Below, one piece after another: positions 44,713 through 54,338 of a DNA stretch of 64,000 nucleotides. Origin of the DNA: Streptomyces deccanensis (GTDB lineage: Bacteria > Actinomycetota > Actinomycetes > Streptomycetales > Streptomycetaceae); NCBI RefSeq assembly GCF_022385335.1, contig NZ_CP092431.1:5952001-6016000 (forward strand). Reading direction: 5' to 3'. The notes under the pieces were generated by a model. That model was given only the letters and a program-made list of their open reading frames with translations, had not been told where the DNA came from and did no database searches. The translations under genes and the position numbers were made by a program. Numbering within the stretch: the stretch's first letter is position 1; the number at the start of each line of letters is the position of its first letter.

Positions 44713-45696
44713 GTGAGCACCCCCGACCTTCCCCTCGCCCAGAGCGGCGGCTGCGGCGACGGCTGCGCCTGCGGCGCGGACGACGGCCTCAGCGAGGAAT
44801 ACCTGGAGTGCGGGCTCGATCCCGCGCTCGCCCAGCTCCTGGCCGACGCCGGACTCGACCCCGTGGAGGTCGAGGACATCGCCAACGTCGCCATCCAGGA
44901 GGACCTCGACCACGGCGTGGACGTGACCACCGTCGCCACGATCCCCGAGGACGCGCGCGCCACCGCCGACTTCACCGCCCGCGAGGGCGGCGTCGTGGCG
45001 GGCCTGAGAATCGCCGAGGCGGTCCTCTCGGTGGCCTGCTCCGACGAGTTCGAGGTCGAGCGGCACGTCGACGACGGTGACCGGGTGGAGGAGGGGCAGA
45101 AGCTCCTCAGCGTCACCGGCGCCACCCGCGACCTGCTCACCGCCGAGCGCAGCGCCCTGAACCTGCTGTGCCGCCTCTCCGGCATCGCGACCGCCACGCG
45201 CGCGTGGGCGGACACCCTGGAGGGCACGAAGGCGAAGGTGCGCGACACCCGCAAGACGACGCCGGGACTGCGTTCTCTGGAGAAGTTCGCGGTCCGCTGC
45301 GGCGGCGGGATCAACCACCGCATGTCCCTGTCGGACGCGGCCCTCGTCAAGGACAACCACGTGGTCGCCGCGGGCGGCGTCGCGCAGGCCTTCGAGGCCG
45401 TCCGCGCGATGTTCCCCGAGGTGCCCATCGAGGTCGAGGTCGACACCCTGCACCAGCTGCGCGAGGTCGTCGACGCGGGCGCCGATCTGATCCTCCTGGA
45501 CAACTTCACCCCGCTCGAGTGCGAGGAGGCCGTCTCGCTCGTCGACGGCCGCGCCCTCCTGGAGGCCTCGGGCCGGCTGACCCTCACCAACGCGAAGGCG
45601 TACGCGGACACGGGCGTCGACTTCCTGGCCGTCGGGGCCCTGACCCACTCGTCCCCGATCCTCGACATCGGCCTCGACCTGCGCGCGGCCGAGTAG
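44713..45696 (+). CDS. nadC: Nicotinate-nucleotide diphosphorylase (carboxylating)
   Basis: A 327-aa enzyme converting quinolinate and PRPP to nicotinate mononucleotide. The quinolinate-binding and catalytic motifs are TARDFTAREGG-like region, LLTAERSALNLLCRLSGIATATR, VRDTRKTTPGLRSLEKFAVRCGGGINHRMSLSDAALVKDNH (about 175-215) and EVEVDTL...LLDNFTP. An unusual N-terminal extension holds a Cys cluster, GGCGDGCACG (about residues 12-21; CxxxCxC), absent from E. coli NadC. GTG at 44713 has AGGAG 11 bases upstream; GTG at 44704 is possible. Confidence 0.95.
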   Translation: MSTPDLPLAQSGGCGDGCACGADDGLSEEYLECGLDPALAQLLADAGLDPVEVEDIANVAIQEDLDHGVDVTTVATIPEDARATADFTAREGGVVAGLRIAEAVLSVACSDEFEVERHVDDGDRVEEGQKLLSVTGATRDLLTAERSALNLLCRLSGIATATRAWADTLEGTKAKVRDTRKTTPGLRSLEKFAVRCGGGINHRMSLSDAALVKDNHVVAAGGVAQAFEAVRAMFPEVPIEVEVDTLHQLREVVDAGADLILLDNFTPLECEEAVSLVDGRALLEASGRLTLTNAKAYADTGVDFLAVGALTHSSPILDIGLDLRAAE

Positions 45697-45710
45697 GACG
45701 GGGACGGGCC

Positions 45711-46508
45711 ATGCTGCTGACCATCGACGTGGGCAACACCCACACCGTCCTCGGTCTGTTCGACGGCGAGGACATCGTCGAACACTGGCGCATCTCCACG
45801 GACGCGCGCCGCACCGCCGACGAACTGGCGGTCCTCCTCCAGGGTCTCATGGGCATGCACCCGCTGCTGGGCGAGGAGCTGGGCGACGGCATCGACGGCA
45901 TCGCGATCTGCGCGACCGTGCCGTCGGTGCTGCACGAACTGCGCGAGGTGACCCGCCGCTACTACGGCGACGTCCCCGCGGTCCTCGTCGAGCCGGGGGT
46001 GAAGACGGGCGTCCCGATCCTCACCGACAACCCCAAGGAGGTCGGCGCCGACCGCATCATCAACGCCGTCGCCGCCGTCGAGCTGTACGGCGGGCCGGCC
46101 GTCGTCGTGGACTTCGGTACGGCGACGACGTTCGACGCGGTCAGCGCGCGCGGTGAGTACGTCGGCGGGGTCATCGCGCCGGGCATCGAGATCTCCGTCG
46201 AGGCGCTCGGCGTCAAGGGCGCCCAGCTCCGCAAGATCGAGGTCGCCCGGCCGCGCAGCGTCATCGGCAAGAACACGGTCGAGGCCATGCAGTCCGGCAT
46301 CGTCTACGGGTTCGCCGGGCAGGTCGACGGCGTGGTGAGCCGCATGGTCCGCGAACTGGCCGACGACCCCGAGGACGTGACGGTCATCGCCACGGGCGGG
46401 CTCGCGCCGATGGTGCTGGGTGAGTCCTCGGTGATCGACGAACACGAGCCGTGGCTGACCCTGATCGGCCTCCGCCTGGTCTACGAACGCAACGCGTCAC
46501 GCCTCTGA
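45711..46508 (+). CDS. coaX: Type III pantothenate kinase
   Basis: A 265-aa ASKHA-fold kinase, phosphorylating pantothenate to begin CoA synthesis. Motifs: the phosphate loop DVGNTHTVLGLFDG (6-19), EVGADRIINAVAAVELYG, the catalytic-Asp segment VVVDFGTATTFDAVS, and the late IATGGLAPMVLGESS. It requires a monovalent cation and resists CoA feedback, as known for the family. It closes the pantothenate/NAD operon and is followed by a composite terminator element. Confidence 0.96.
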   Translation: MLLTIDVGNTHTVLGLFDGEDIVEHWRISTDARRTADELAVLLQGLMGMHPLLGEELGDGIDGIAICATVPSVLHELREVTRRYYGDVPAVLVEPGVKTGVPILTDNPKEVGADRIINAVAAVELYGGPAVVVDFGTATTFDAVSARGEYVGGVIAPGIEISVEALGVKGAQLRKIEVARPRSVIGKNTVEAMQSGIVYGFAGQVDGVVSRMVRELADDPEDVTVIATGGLAPMVLGESSVIDEHEPWLTLIGLRLVYERNASRL

Positions 46509-46512
46509 GGGG

Positions 46513-46559
46513 GCAGTTCCCCGCCCCCTGTTTCTCAGGGGCGCGGGGAACTGCGCGAG
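46513..46559 (+). repeat. Composite hairpin element copy 3 (coaX terminator)
   Basis: GCAGTTCCCCGC and GCGGGGAACTGC arms (46513-46524 and 46543-46554) enclose a CCCCTG/CAGGGG inner stem. The core GCGCGGGGAACTGCGCG is at 46537-46559, starting 5 bp after the coaX stop. Confidence 0.75.
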
Positions 46560-46674
46560 AAGCCCCACCGGCCCGCAGCCGACCGACACGAAACGCCCCC
46601 CACGCGGGTGGAACCGACGGCGCCACGCCCTCTCATCACATCTGTTTTGTCTGATTAGCGCGTATCGTCGCCGC

Positions 46675-47406
46675 ATGCCCACGCCCCACGGAACCCGCGG
46701 CGGCATGGCGTTCGGCGCCGAGGAGCTGCGTGTGCTCCGCCGTGCCCTCGCCCTCGCCCTCAACCCCAGTCCCGTCTCGGCGGAGGAGGTGCAGGACTGC
46801 CTCCGGCTCGCCGAGTCCGTCGACGAGGCGGCCCGCGAGGACGCCCGTCTGAGGGCCTTCCTGCTGGCCGACCTCGCCCGGTACCGCGCCGCGCTCCCCG
46901 GCACGGTCACGGGCTACGCGGCCCTCCTGACGCAGGCCCTGGACGCCGGGTACCGCCCCCTCCCGGACGACCTCGCCGCCCTGCGAGCCCTGCGCGGCAA
47001 CCCCACCGCCGCGGCCCTCCTGGAGCGCTGCCGCCCGCTCGTCGCACAGGACGTGCGCGCCCGTTTCGCGGGGTGCGCGGCCGCCTCGGCCGTCGTCGTC
47101 CCCGCCTCCCGCTCGGCCTCGGGCCGCTCGCGCCTCCGGCTCACGGCGCTCCCCGGCGGACTTGCGGAGCAGGACACGTGGCACGCCCCCGCGCGCGCCG
47201 CCGGCGAGCCCGCCCGGCCGAAGCCCGCGCGGCCGTCCCGCCCCGCCGAACCCGCCGAGCCAGCCGACAAGCCCGGTCCGGTGCCCCGCCCCGACGCCCC
47301 GCGCCCGGCCCGCCGCCCCATCCCCACCCCCGGCGAGGTCTTCCCGCCCAAGCGGAAACCGGCCGCCCCGCCCGCGAACCCGCCCCAACAGCTGGCCGCC
47401 GTCTAG
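46675..47406 (+). CDS. Hypothetical protein with Pro/Ala-rich C terminus
   Basis: A 243-aa protein of unknown function. The N-terminal about 140 residues are predicted helical (EELRVLRRALALALNPSPVSAEEVQDCLRLAESVDEAAREDARLRAF, in pieces), a pattern I recall only from streptomycete hypotheticals. The last about 85 residues are Pro-rich and probably unstructured. ATG at 46675; TCTGTTTTGT and CGTATCGTCG just upstream may form part of the promoter. Confidence 0.7.
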   Translation: MPTPHGTRGGMAFGAEELRVLRRALALALNPSPVSAEEVQDCLRLAESVDEAAREDARLRAFLLADLARYRAALPGTVTGYAALLTQALDAGYRPLPDDLAALRALRGNPTAAALLERCRPLVAQDVRARFAGCAAASAVVVPASRSASGRSRLRLTALPGGLAEQDTWHAPARAAGEPARPKPARPSRPAEPAEPADKPGPVPRPDAPRPARRPIPTPGEVFPPKRKPAAPPANPPQQLAAV

Positions 47407-47425
47407 CCCTGGCTACCCTGGACGC

Positions 47426-47617
47426 ATGGACTACGTCTCCGCGCTGCTGCCCCCCTTCGTGATGGCCGTGCTGTTCATCAGCGTCATCCGGGTGATCGTG
47501 AAGACCCAGGGCGGCCCCAACAAGGCCAAGGAGGACGCGGTGGTCGACGCGGCCCTCGCCCGCGCGGAGCACACCCGCCAGGCCGGCGGCGACGGCTCCC
47601 GGGGCCCCGGCGCCTGA
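47426..47617 (+). CDS. Small single-span membrane protein
   Basis: A 63-aa protein: N-terminal membrane helix (about 4-25, VSALLPPFVMAVLFISVIRV) followed by a charged C-terminal tail (KTQGGPNKAKEDAVVDAALARAE in part). Conserved-looking but of unknown function. ATG at 47426, 19 bp after the preceding stop, so likely co-transcribed. A strong terminator follows. Confidence 0.75.
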   Translation: MDYVSALLPPFVMAVLFISVIRVIVKTQGGPNKAKEDAVVDAALARAEHTRQAGGDGSRGPGA

Positions 47618-47638
47618 CCCGCACCGCTCCGCACCATC

Positions 47639-47679
47639 GGCGTACGACTCGTGTGTTTTTCGAGTCGTACGCCCTTTTT
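47639..47679 (+). terminator. Intrinsic terminator with U-run
   Basis: Perfect 13-bp stem GGCGTACGACTCG / CGAGTCGTACGCC (47639-47651 and 47661-47673), 9-nt loop, then CTTTTT. Confidence 0.9.
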
Positions 47680-47709
47680 GTTCCAACTCTCCGGATAGTG
47701 TGCGGAACT

Positions 47710-48207
47710 GTGCCTCGCCCATTGGGAGAACTCGAAGACGCGGTCATGACGCGGGTGTGGAAGTGGAACCGCCCGGTGACGGTTCGGGAAGTCCTGGAAG
47801 ACCTTCAGCGGGAACGGTCCATCGCCTACACCACCGTGATGACCGTTCTGGACAATCTCCATCAGAAGGGCTGGGTGCGCCGGGAGGCGGAGGGCCGGGC
47901 CTATCGATATGAGGCGGTCTCCACTCGCGCCGCCTACGCGGCCGCACTCATGAACGAAGCCTGGTCGCAGAGCGACAACCCCGCCGCCGCGCTCGTCGCC
48001 TTCTTCGGGATGATGAGCGAGGAACAGCGACAGGCGCTCACCGACGCCGTACGCATCGTGCAGGGCCCGCCCCCAGGCAAACCCGAACCCGCCGCGCCCG
48101 CCGCCCCCGTCCGCGAAACCCCTGTTGAAACCGCCGACGAATCCGTCGAATCGTCCGGTGAAACACAGGGGACCCCCGGCGAATCACCGGATCTCCCCGG
48201 GCGATAG
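47710..48207 (+). CDS. BlaI/MecI/CopY-family regulator
   Basis: A 165-aa protein. The winged-helix domain (1-78) reads LGELEDAVMTRVWKWNRPVTVREVLEDL, then YTTVMTVLDNLHQKGWVRREAEGRAYRYEAV, the MecI/BlaI pattern. A dimerisation helix follows (about 80-125), with a Pro/Glu-rich tail. No BlaR1-like sensor protease gene is adjacent. Such solo BlaI regulators are common in Streptomyces. GTG at 47710 is preferred because homology begins there; the frame is open to 47653. Confidence 0.88.
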   Translation: MPRPLGELEDAVMTRVWKWNRPVTVREVLEDLQRERSIAYTTVMTVLDNLHQKGWVRREAEGRAYRYEAVSTRAAYAAALMNEAWSQSDNPAAALVAFFGMMSEEQRQALTDAVRIVQGPPPGKPEPAAPAAPVRETPVETADESVESSGETQGTPGESPDLPGR

Positions 48208-48216
48208 CGTCCGCTC

Positions 48217-48750
48217 ATGCCAGCAACGAGTCCCGAAGCCACCACAAAAGCCATCACCGTCAGGCGGGCTCGGACCAGCGATGTCCCGCACGTGCGCGAC
48301 CTCCTCGACTCCTACGTCCAGCGCCGCATCCTGCTCGACAAAGCCACGGTCACGCTTTACGAGGACATCCAGGAGTTCTGGGTCGCGGAACGGGACGACA
48401 ACGCCCAGGTCGTGGGCTGCGGCGCCCTGCACGTCATGTGGGAAGACCTCGCGGAAGTCCGCACTCTCGCGGTGAACCCGGACGCCAAGGGTCTCGGCGT
48501 CGGTCACCAGTTGCTGGAGAAGTTGCTGCACACCGCTCGCTGGCTGGGTGTTCGACGGGTTTTCTGTCTGACCTTCGAAGTCGAGTTCTTCGCGAAGCAC
48601 GGGTTCGTGGAGATCGGTGAGACTCCCGTCGACACCGATGTCTACGCGGAGCTGCTGCGTTCCTATGACGAGGGCGTCGCGGAGTTCCTCGGTCTCGAAC
48701 GAGTGAAACCGAACACCTTGGGCAACAGCCGGATGCTTCTGCATCTGTGA
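48217..48750 (+). CDS. ArgA-type amino-acid N-acetyltransferase (GNAT)
   Basis: A 177-aa GNAT protein. Residues 12-60 give the N-terminal strand-helix, and the acetyl-CoA pyrophosphate loop appears as VNPDAKGLGVGHQLLEKLL (about 86-104). VRRVFCLTFEVEFFAKHGFVEIGETPVDTDVYAELLRSYDEGVAEFLGLERVKPNTLGNSRMLLHL (positions about 112-177) resembles the short ArgA of Mycobacterium (N-acetylglutamate synthase). It probably acetylates glutamate in arginine synthesis. It begins 9 bp after the regulator gene, but the two need not be functionally linked. Confidence 0.85.
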   Translation: MPATSPEATTKAITVRRARTSDVPHVRDLLDSYVQRRILLDKATVTLYEDIQEFWVAERDDNAQVVGCGALHVMWEDLAEVRTLAVNPDAKGLGVGHQLLEKLLHTARWLGVRRVFCLTFEVEFFAKHGFVEIGETPVDTDVYAELLRSYDEGVAEFLGLERVKPNTLGNSRMLLHL

Positions 48751-49054
48751 TCGCCGACGGAGACCAATTCCGGTGAGACGTTCCCGGGTGACGTTCCGGG
48801 AGAGCTTCCGGTGAGGGTCGCCTTGCCCACGGGGTCTATGTCCGAAACGCACATGTTTCCGGTCTTCCCCGGGCTCCTCGTCCTCTCCGGGGTCTCTCCC
48901 CGGTCTCTCCTCGGTCTCTCCCAGGGGTTTGTGTTTTTCCTGGAAAAGCGGTTTGCTTTCCGACGTACTGCAGTACTGCATATAACAGGGGACGTGAAAC
49001 AGCGGCGCTCGCCGCACGCCCTCGGCCCTGAAGTTATCGATGAAAGGAAATCCG
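48751..49054 (+). promoter_or_regulatory. lsr2 upstream region
   Basis: 304 bp, unusually AT-rich at its 3' end. A likely -10, TATAAC, lies at 48981-48986, directly after two tandem 8-bp units GTACTGCA (48965-48980) that include the 12-bp palindrome GTACTGCAGTAC (48965-48976). A pyrimidine-rich stretch with repeated CGGTCTCTCC lies upstream. Confidence 0.55.
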
Positions 49055-49390
49055 GTGGCACAGAAGGTTCAGGTCCTTCTTGTCGACGACCTCGACGGCG
49101 GCGAGGCGGACGAGACCGTGACGTTCGCGCTGGACGGCAAGACGTACGAGATCGACCTCACGACCGCCAACGCGGACAAGCTCCGTGGCCTTCTCGACCC
49201 CTACGTCAAGGGTGGTCGGCGTACCGGAGGCCGTGCGGCGGGTGGGCGCGGCAAGGCCCGTGCCGCTTCCGGCGGCAGCCAGGACACCGCGGCCATCCGC
49301 GCCTGGGCGAAGGAGAACGGCTACGACGTCAACGACCGCGGTCGCGTCCCCGCCTCCATCCGCGAGGCCTACGAGAAGGCCAACGGCTGA
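49055..49390 (+). CDS. lsr2: Lsr2 nucleoid-associated xenogeneic silencer
   Basis: A 111-aa H-NS-like protein that binds AT-rich DNA and silences acquired and specialised-metabolite genes. The N-terminal oligomerisation domain (1-60) has VQVLLVDDLDGGEADETVTFALDGKTYEIDL; a Gly/Arg-rich linker (61-80) follows. The C-terminal DNA-binding domain (81-111) contains AIRAWAKENGYDVNDRGRVPASIREAYEKA with the AT-hook-like RGR. GTG at 49055 follows AAAGGAA. It overlaps the convergent gene on the other strand by 22 bp. Confidence 0.96.
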   Translation: MAQKVQVLLVDDLDGGEADETVTFALDGKTYEIDLTTANADKLRGLLDPYVKGGRRTGGRAAGGRGKARAASGGSQDTAAIRAWAKENGYDVNDRGRVPASIREAYEKANG

Positions 49391-50025
49391 GATTCCGACG
49401 GCCCGGTGCTCGCGCGCCGCAGCCGGACGCGGTGGCAGTGCGTCGCCACCGTGTCCACCACTCGCACGAGGTCGGGGGCGCCCCCACCGCCCCCCAACGC
49501 CGAGATGCTCGGCAGCGAGGGTTCGACCTCGCACCCCGGCTCGGGGGGCCGCACCCACTCGGCGGCCCCCTGTGAACCGTCCGCCCCGCGCACGCCCCCA
49601 CCCCTTTCGGCTCCGCCCGGAGGCGTCGGCGCGACCAGGTGACCGCCCGTTCCGACGGCAGTGAGGTCCAGGTCGAGGCCGCCCCAGTCCAGCCACTGCA
49701 ACAGCCCCGGCAGCTCCTCCGCGCTCCCGGCGGCGACCAGCAGCAGCATCCGCCCGCCGCACAGCGCCACCGGTGAACCCGGACCGGGCACCGGCCCCAG
49801 ATGCCGGAGCGCCGCGACCCCCGCTTCCGCGGGGACGTCGAGCACATCGAAGCGCAGCCCCGTAATGAGATGCAGGGGCGTCCCGGGCACGGTCGCCCAG
49901 CCGAGATCGTTCTCGTACCACCACCGCACCGCGTCGCACGGGCCCTCACCCGGAACATCGCGTGGGGCGACGGCCGAGGAAGCGCTCGGGTCGAGCGGTC
50001 GGCGGGGAAGGGGGACGATGGCCAT
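49369..50025 (-). CDS. Primase/polymerase-like domain protein, function unknown
   Basis: A 218-aa protein. The segment AVRWWYENDLGWATVPGTPLHLITGLRFDVLDVP (about 32-65) and WGGLDLDLTAVGTGGHLVAPTP resemble the N-terminal part of bifunctional primase/polymerase (prim-pol) domain proteins, but the catalytic acidic residues are not clearly present. Function is unknown. The last 22 bp overlap the 3' end of lsr2 on the opposite strand, a conserved neighbourhood in the genus as recalled. ATG at 50025 was chosen over a TTG at 50127. Confidence 0.7.
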   Translation of the reverse strand: MAIVPLPRRPLDPSASSAVAPRDVPGEGPCDAVRWWYENDLGWATVPGTPLHLITGLRFDVLDVPAEAGVAALRHLGPVPGPGSPVALCGGRMLLLVAAGSAEELPGLLQWLDWGGLDLDLTAVGTGGHLVAPTPPGGAERGGGVRGADGSQGAAEWVRPPEPGCEVEPSLPSISALGGGGGAPDLVRVVDTVATHCHRVRLRRASTGPSESQPLAFS

Positions 50026-50131
50026 GTCAGGAGCAACCGGGCGAAGGGGCCCAGAGTTACGCTGGGTGTCGGCCCGGATGCAGGGAGTGCCGGGAAAGGG
50101 GGCGTTCCACGGTGTGCGGTGACGCAAGGAT

Positions 50132-50145
50132 GTTCGCCCTTAGCG
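50132..50145 (+). promoter_or_regulatory. Candidate ClgR operator 1 upstream of clpC
   Basis: GTTCGC-CCTTA-GCG matches the GTTCGC-N5-GCG consensus recalled for the Streptomyces ClgR activator of clp and lon genes. Confidence 0.6.
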
Positions 50146-50237
50146 GAGGGAACCGGTGCATCCGGCATGGAGTGTCAGTCCCTACGGGTAAGACATCCCT
50201 AGTGGGAGGGGGCGACACGCAGGAAAGGCCGTCTCAC

Positions 50238-50251
50238 GTTCGCCATCGGCG
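50238..50251 (+). promoter_or_regulatory. Candidate ClgR operator 2 upstream of clpC
   Basis: GTTCGC-CATCG-GCG also matches the consensus, 106 bp after the first site and about 205 bp before the clpC start. The 430-bp region 50026-50455 holds no gene. Confidence 0.6.
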
Positions 50252-50455
50252 TACTGATGGTGGGGGTAACTGCCTGGCCTGCGGGAACATCGTCTCGCAC
50301 CATCGGGTTGGAGCAGATGTCGGCGTTCGGGGTCAGGAGGCCAAGGACGGTGTCGGCAGTTGGAATGAGCGGTCCCCGCTTGCGGGACTAAGCTGCGGAA
50401 GGACAGCGAGGGGAGCGTCCCCTCACTGCCTGACCGCTCTGAGGAGCGATTAACG

Positions 50456-52981
<2,526 letters not shown>

Positions 52982-53009
52982 CCGCTGCGCTCGGCCTGAG
53001 CGAGCAGAG

Positions 53010-53049
53010 AAGGGGCGGCCCCGGGACTTCGGTCCCGGGGCCGCCCCTT
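53010..53049 (+). terminator. clpC terminator
   Basis: A perfect 18-bp stem (53010-53027 and 53032-53049) closed by a TTCG tetraloop, 28 bp after the stop. Among the strongest hairpins in the window. Confidence 0.93.
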
Positions 53050-53153
53050 TGTCGTGCCGTGACACCCCGGAAATGAGTGACGCGGACCTCGTAGTCGGCG
53101 TCACATTCGCGCGTTCTTCACGGCCGGTATCGGTGACGTGCCGCACAGGTCAT

Positions 53154-53449
53154 TTGTCCGGTACTAGGTGGAATAGTGGCGAAGGACTAGCGGGCAAAAC
53201 GGACATTCGGGCCTGAGGGTGAGGGATTCAGGTCCTGCTGTGCAGGTGAGGGGTGGTTTGGGGGCGAGTGTCAATGAGAGGTGGGATTTGCTGACACCTA
53301 CGACTTTCGGTCGTAGGTCACATGTTTGGGGGGTTTTGGGACGTCGGGGTACCAAGGGTTGTCCCATTCGGCGGCCGCAGATGTGTGCCGGGTGGGATTC
53401 GTGCCCGCCGAGGCACGTTCCCTGTCTCCGTCCCCCCGTGAGGTACTCC
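53154..53449 (+). promoter_or_regulatory. Structured leader of the M23 peptidase gene
   Basis: About 300 bp without a gene, less GC-rich than the surroundings. Stems: 53209-53216 with 53228-53235; CCTGC/GCAGG (53234-53238 with 53242-53246), which shares bases with the first; ACCTACGA/TCGTAGGT (53296-53303 with 53311-53318); and a hairpin at 53385-53416 near the ribosome site. This looks like a long regulated 5' UTR, but it does not match the c-di-AMP (ydaO) riboswitch motif. Confidence 0.45.
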
Positions 53450-54052
53450 ATGTCGCAGCGTGTTCGCACTCCCCGCACCCGTACGTCCCAGCTCCGTGTC
53501 CGCGCCGCCGTGATGGCCGTGGGCGTGGGTGTCTCGGGAGTGCTGGGCGCCGGGGTCGCGGCCGCCGCCGGTGGTGCTCAGGCCGCGAGCGCCGGCACCG
53601 CCACCGTCCAGACCGCCGCCGCCAAGAAGGCCGCCTCCTGGGTCAGCCCCGTCAAGGGCTACAAGCTGAGCGCGCGGTTCGCGCAGGCCGGCAACATGTG
53701 GTCCGCCAAGCACAGCGGCCAGGACTTCGCCGTCAAGAGCGGTACGGCCGTCGCCGCGGCCCACGGCGGTACCGTCGTGAAGGCCGGCGGCAACGGCGCC
53801 GGTGACGGCCCGGCGTACGGCAACGCCGTCGTCATCAAGCACGGCAACGGCACGTTCTCGCAGTACGCCCACCTGGCCAAGGTGCACGTGAAGGCCGGGC
53901 AGGTCGTCAAGACCGGGCAGCGCATAGCCCTCTCCGGCAACACCGGTAACTCCAGCGGGCCGCACCTGCACTTCGAGATCCGTACGACCGCGAACTACGG
54001 CTCCGCCATCGACCCGGTCGCCTTCCTGCGGGCCAAGGGCGTCGGCGTCTGA
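53450..54052 (+). CDS. Secreted M23-family (LytM-like) peptidase
   Basis: A 200-aa exported protein. A Tat/Sec-like signal (1-45) has RVRTPRTRTSQLRVRAAVMAVGVGVSGVLGAGVAAAA in parts, with cleavage after an Ala-rich stretch. The M23 domain (about 60-197) has zinc ligands in HSGQDFAVKSG (His, Asp) and HLHFEIR (His), with YGNAVVIKHGNGTFSQYAHLAK between them. It should cut peptide cross-links in peptidoglycan, or bind it if inactive. ATG at 53450 follows GTGAGG. It sits downstream of a long structured leader and upstream of a terminator hairpin. Confidence 0.92.
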   Translation: MSQRVRTPRTRTSQLRVRAAVMAVGVGVSGVLGAGVAAAAGGAQAASAGTATVQTAAAKKAASWVSPVKGYKLSARFAQAGNMWSAKHSGQDFAVKSGTAVAAAHGGTVVKAGGNGAGDGPAYGNAVVIKHGNGTFSQYAHLAKVHVKAGQVVKTGQRIALSGNTGNSSGPHLHFEIRTTANYGSAIDPVAFLRAKGVGV

Positions 54053-54079
54053 GTCGCTCGTGCGTGACGCCGTGGCCGA

Positions 54080-54268
54080 TCAGCACGGGCCGTAGTCCTG
54101 GCCCGTGCCGCACATCGGAGTGTCGGCGTAGTAGTCGTTGAAGAAAGCGATGAGGACCAGCATCGCGATCACGACCGCCACGGAAGCGGCCAGTGCGATG
54201 CGGTGGCTTCTGCGGTCGTGGGCGGCGCGCTCCTCGTCGGTCATCCGGGCGTGGTCGTCGGCGTTCAC
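54080..54268 (-). CDS. Small single-span membrane protein with C-terminal Cys pair
   Basis: A 62-aa protein. An acidic N terminus (DDHARMTDEERAAHDRRSH) precedes one membrane helix (about 24-43). The outer tail ends MCGTGQDYGPC, with two Cys that could form a disulfide. Function unknown. The GTG start has GGGGAGG at ideal spacing, which supports a real gene. It is antisense to the peptidase terminator (54083-54108), whose hairpin sequence encodes part of the tail. Confidence 0.7.
   Translation of the reverse strand: MNADDHARMTDEERAAHDRRSHRIALAASVAVVIAMLVLIAFFNDYYADTPMCGTGQDYGPC
54083..54108 (+). terminator. Terminator after the M23 peptidase gene
   Basis: Perfect 9-bp stem GCACGGGCC / GGCCCGTGC, 8-nt loop, 31 bp after the stop codon; inside the antisense 62-aa gene. 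Confidence 0.65.
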
Positions 54269-54338
54269 GCGGGCCTCCCCGTGCGGATGTCCGGGAGGTT
54301 CCCGAAAGCTCTGAGGGTCTACCCGGGTACGACGCGCC

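Noticed and set aside
47710..48750. Beta-lactam resistance module around the BlaI-type regulator
   Set aside because: No beta-lactamase or BlaR1-like sensor is adjacent; the next gene is an ArgA-type acetyltransferase.
48184..49017. Minus-strand gene over the ArgA-type gene and its 3' region
   Set aside because: Antisense shadow of the acetyltransferase gene without a ribosome site or domain.
53154..53449. c-di-AMP (ydaO) riboswitch before the M23 peptidase gene
   Set aside because: The family is often found before such genes, but the conserved motif I recall could not be found here; recorded only as an unassigned structured leader.
53219..53449. Longer N terminus for the M23 peptidase
   Set aside because: The upstream frame is open but would remove the signal peptide from the N terminus; ATG 53450 has GAGG in place.
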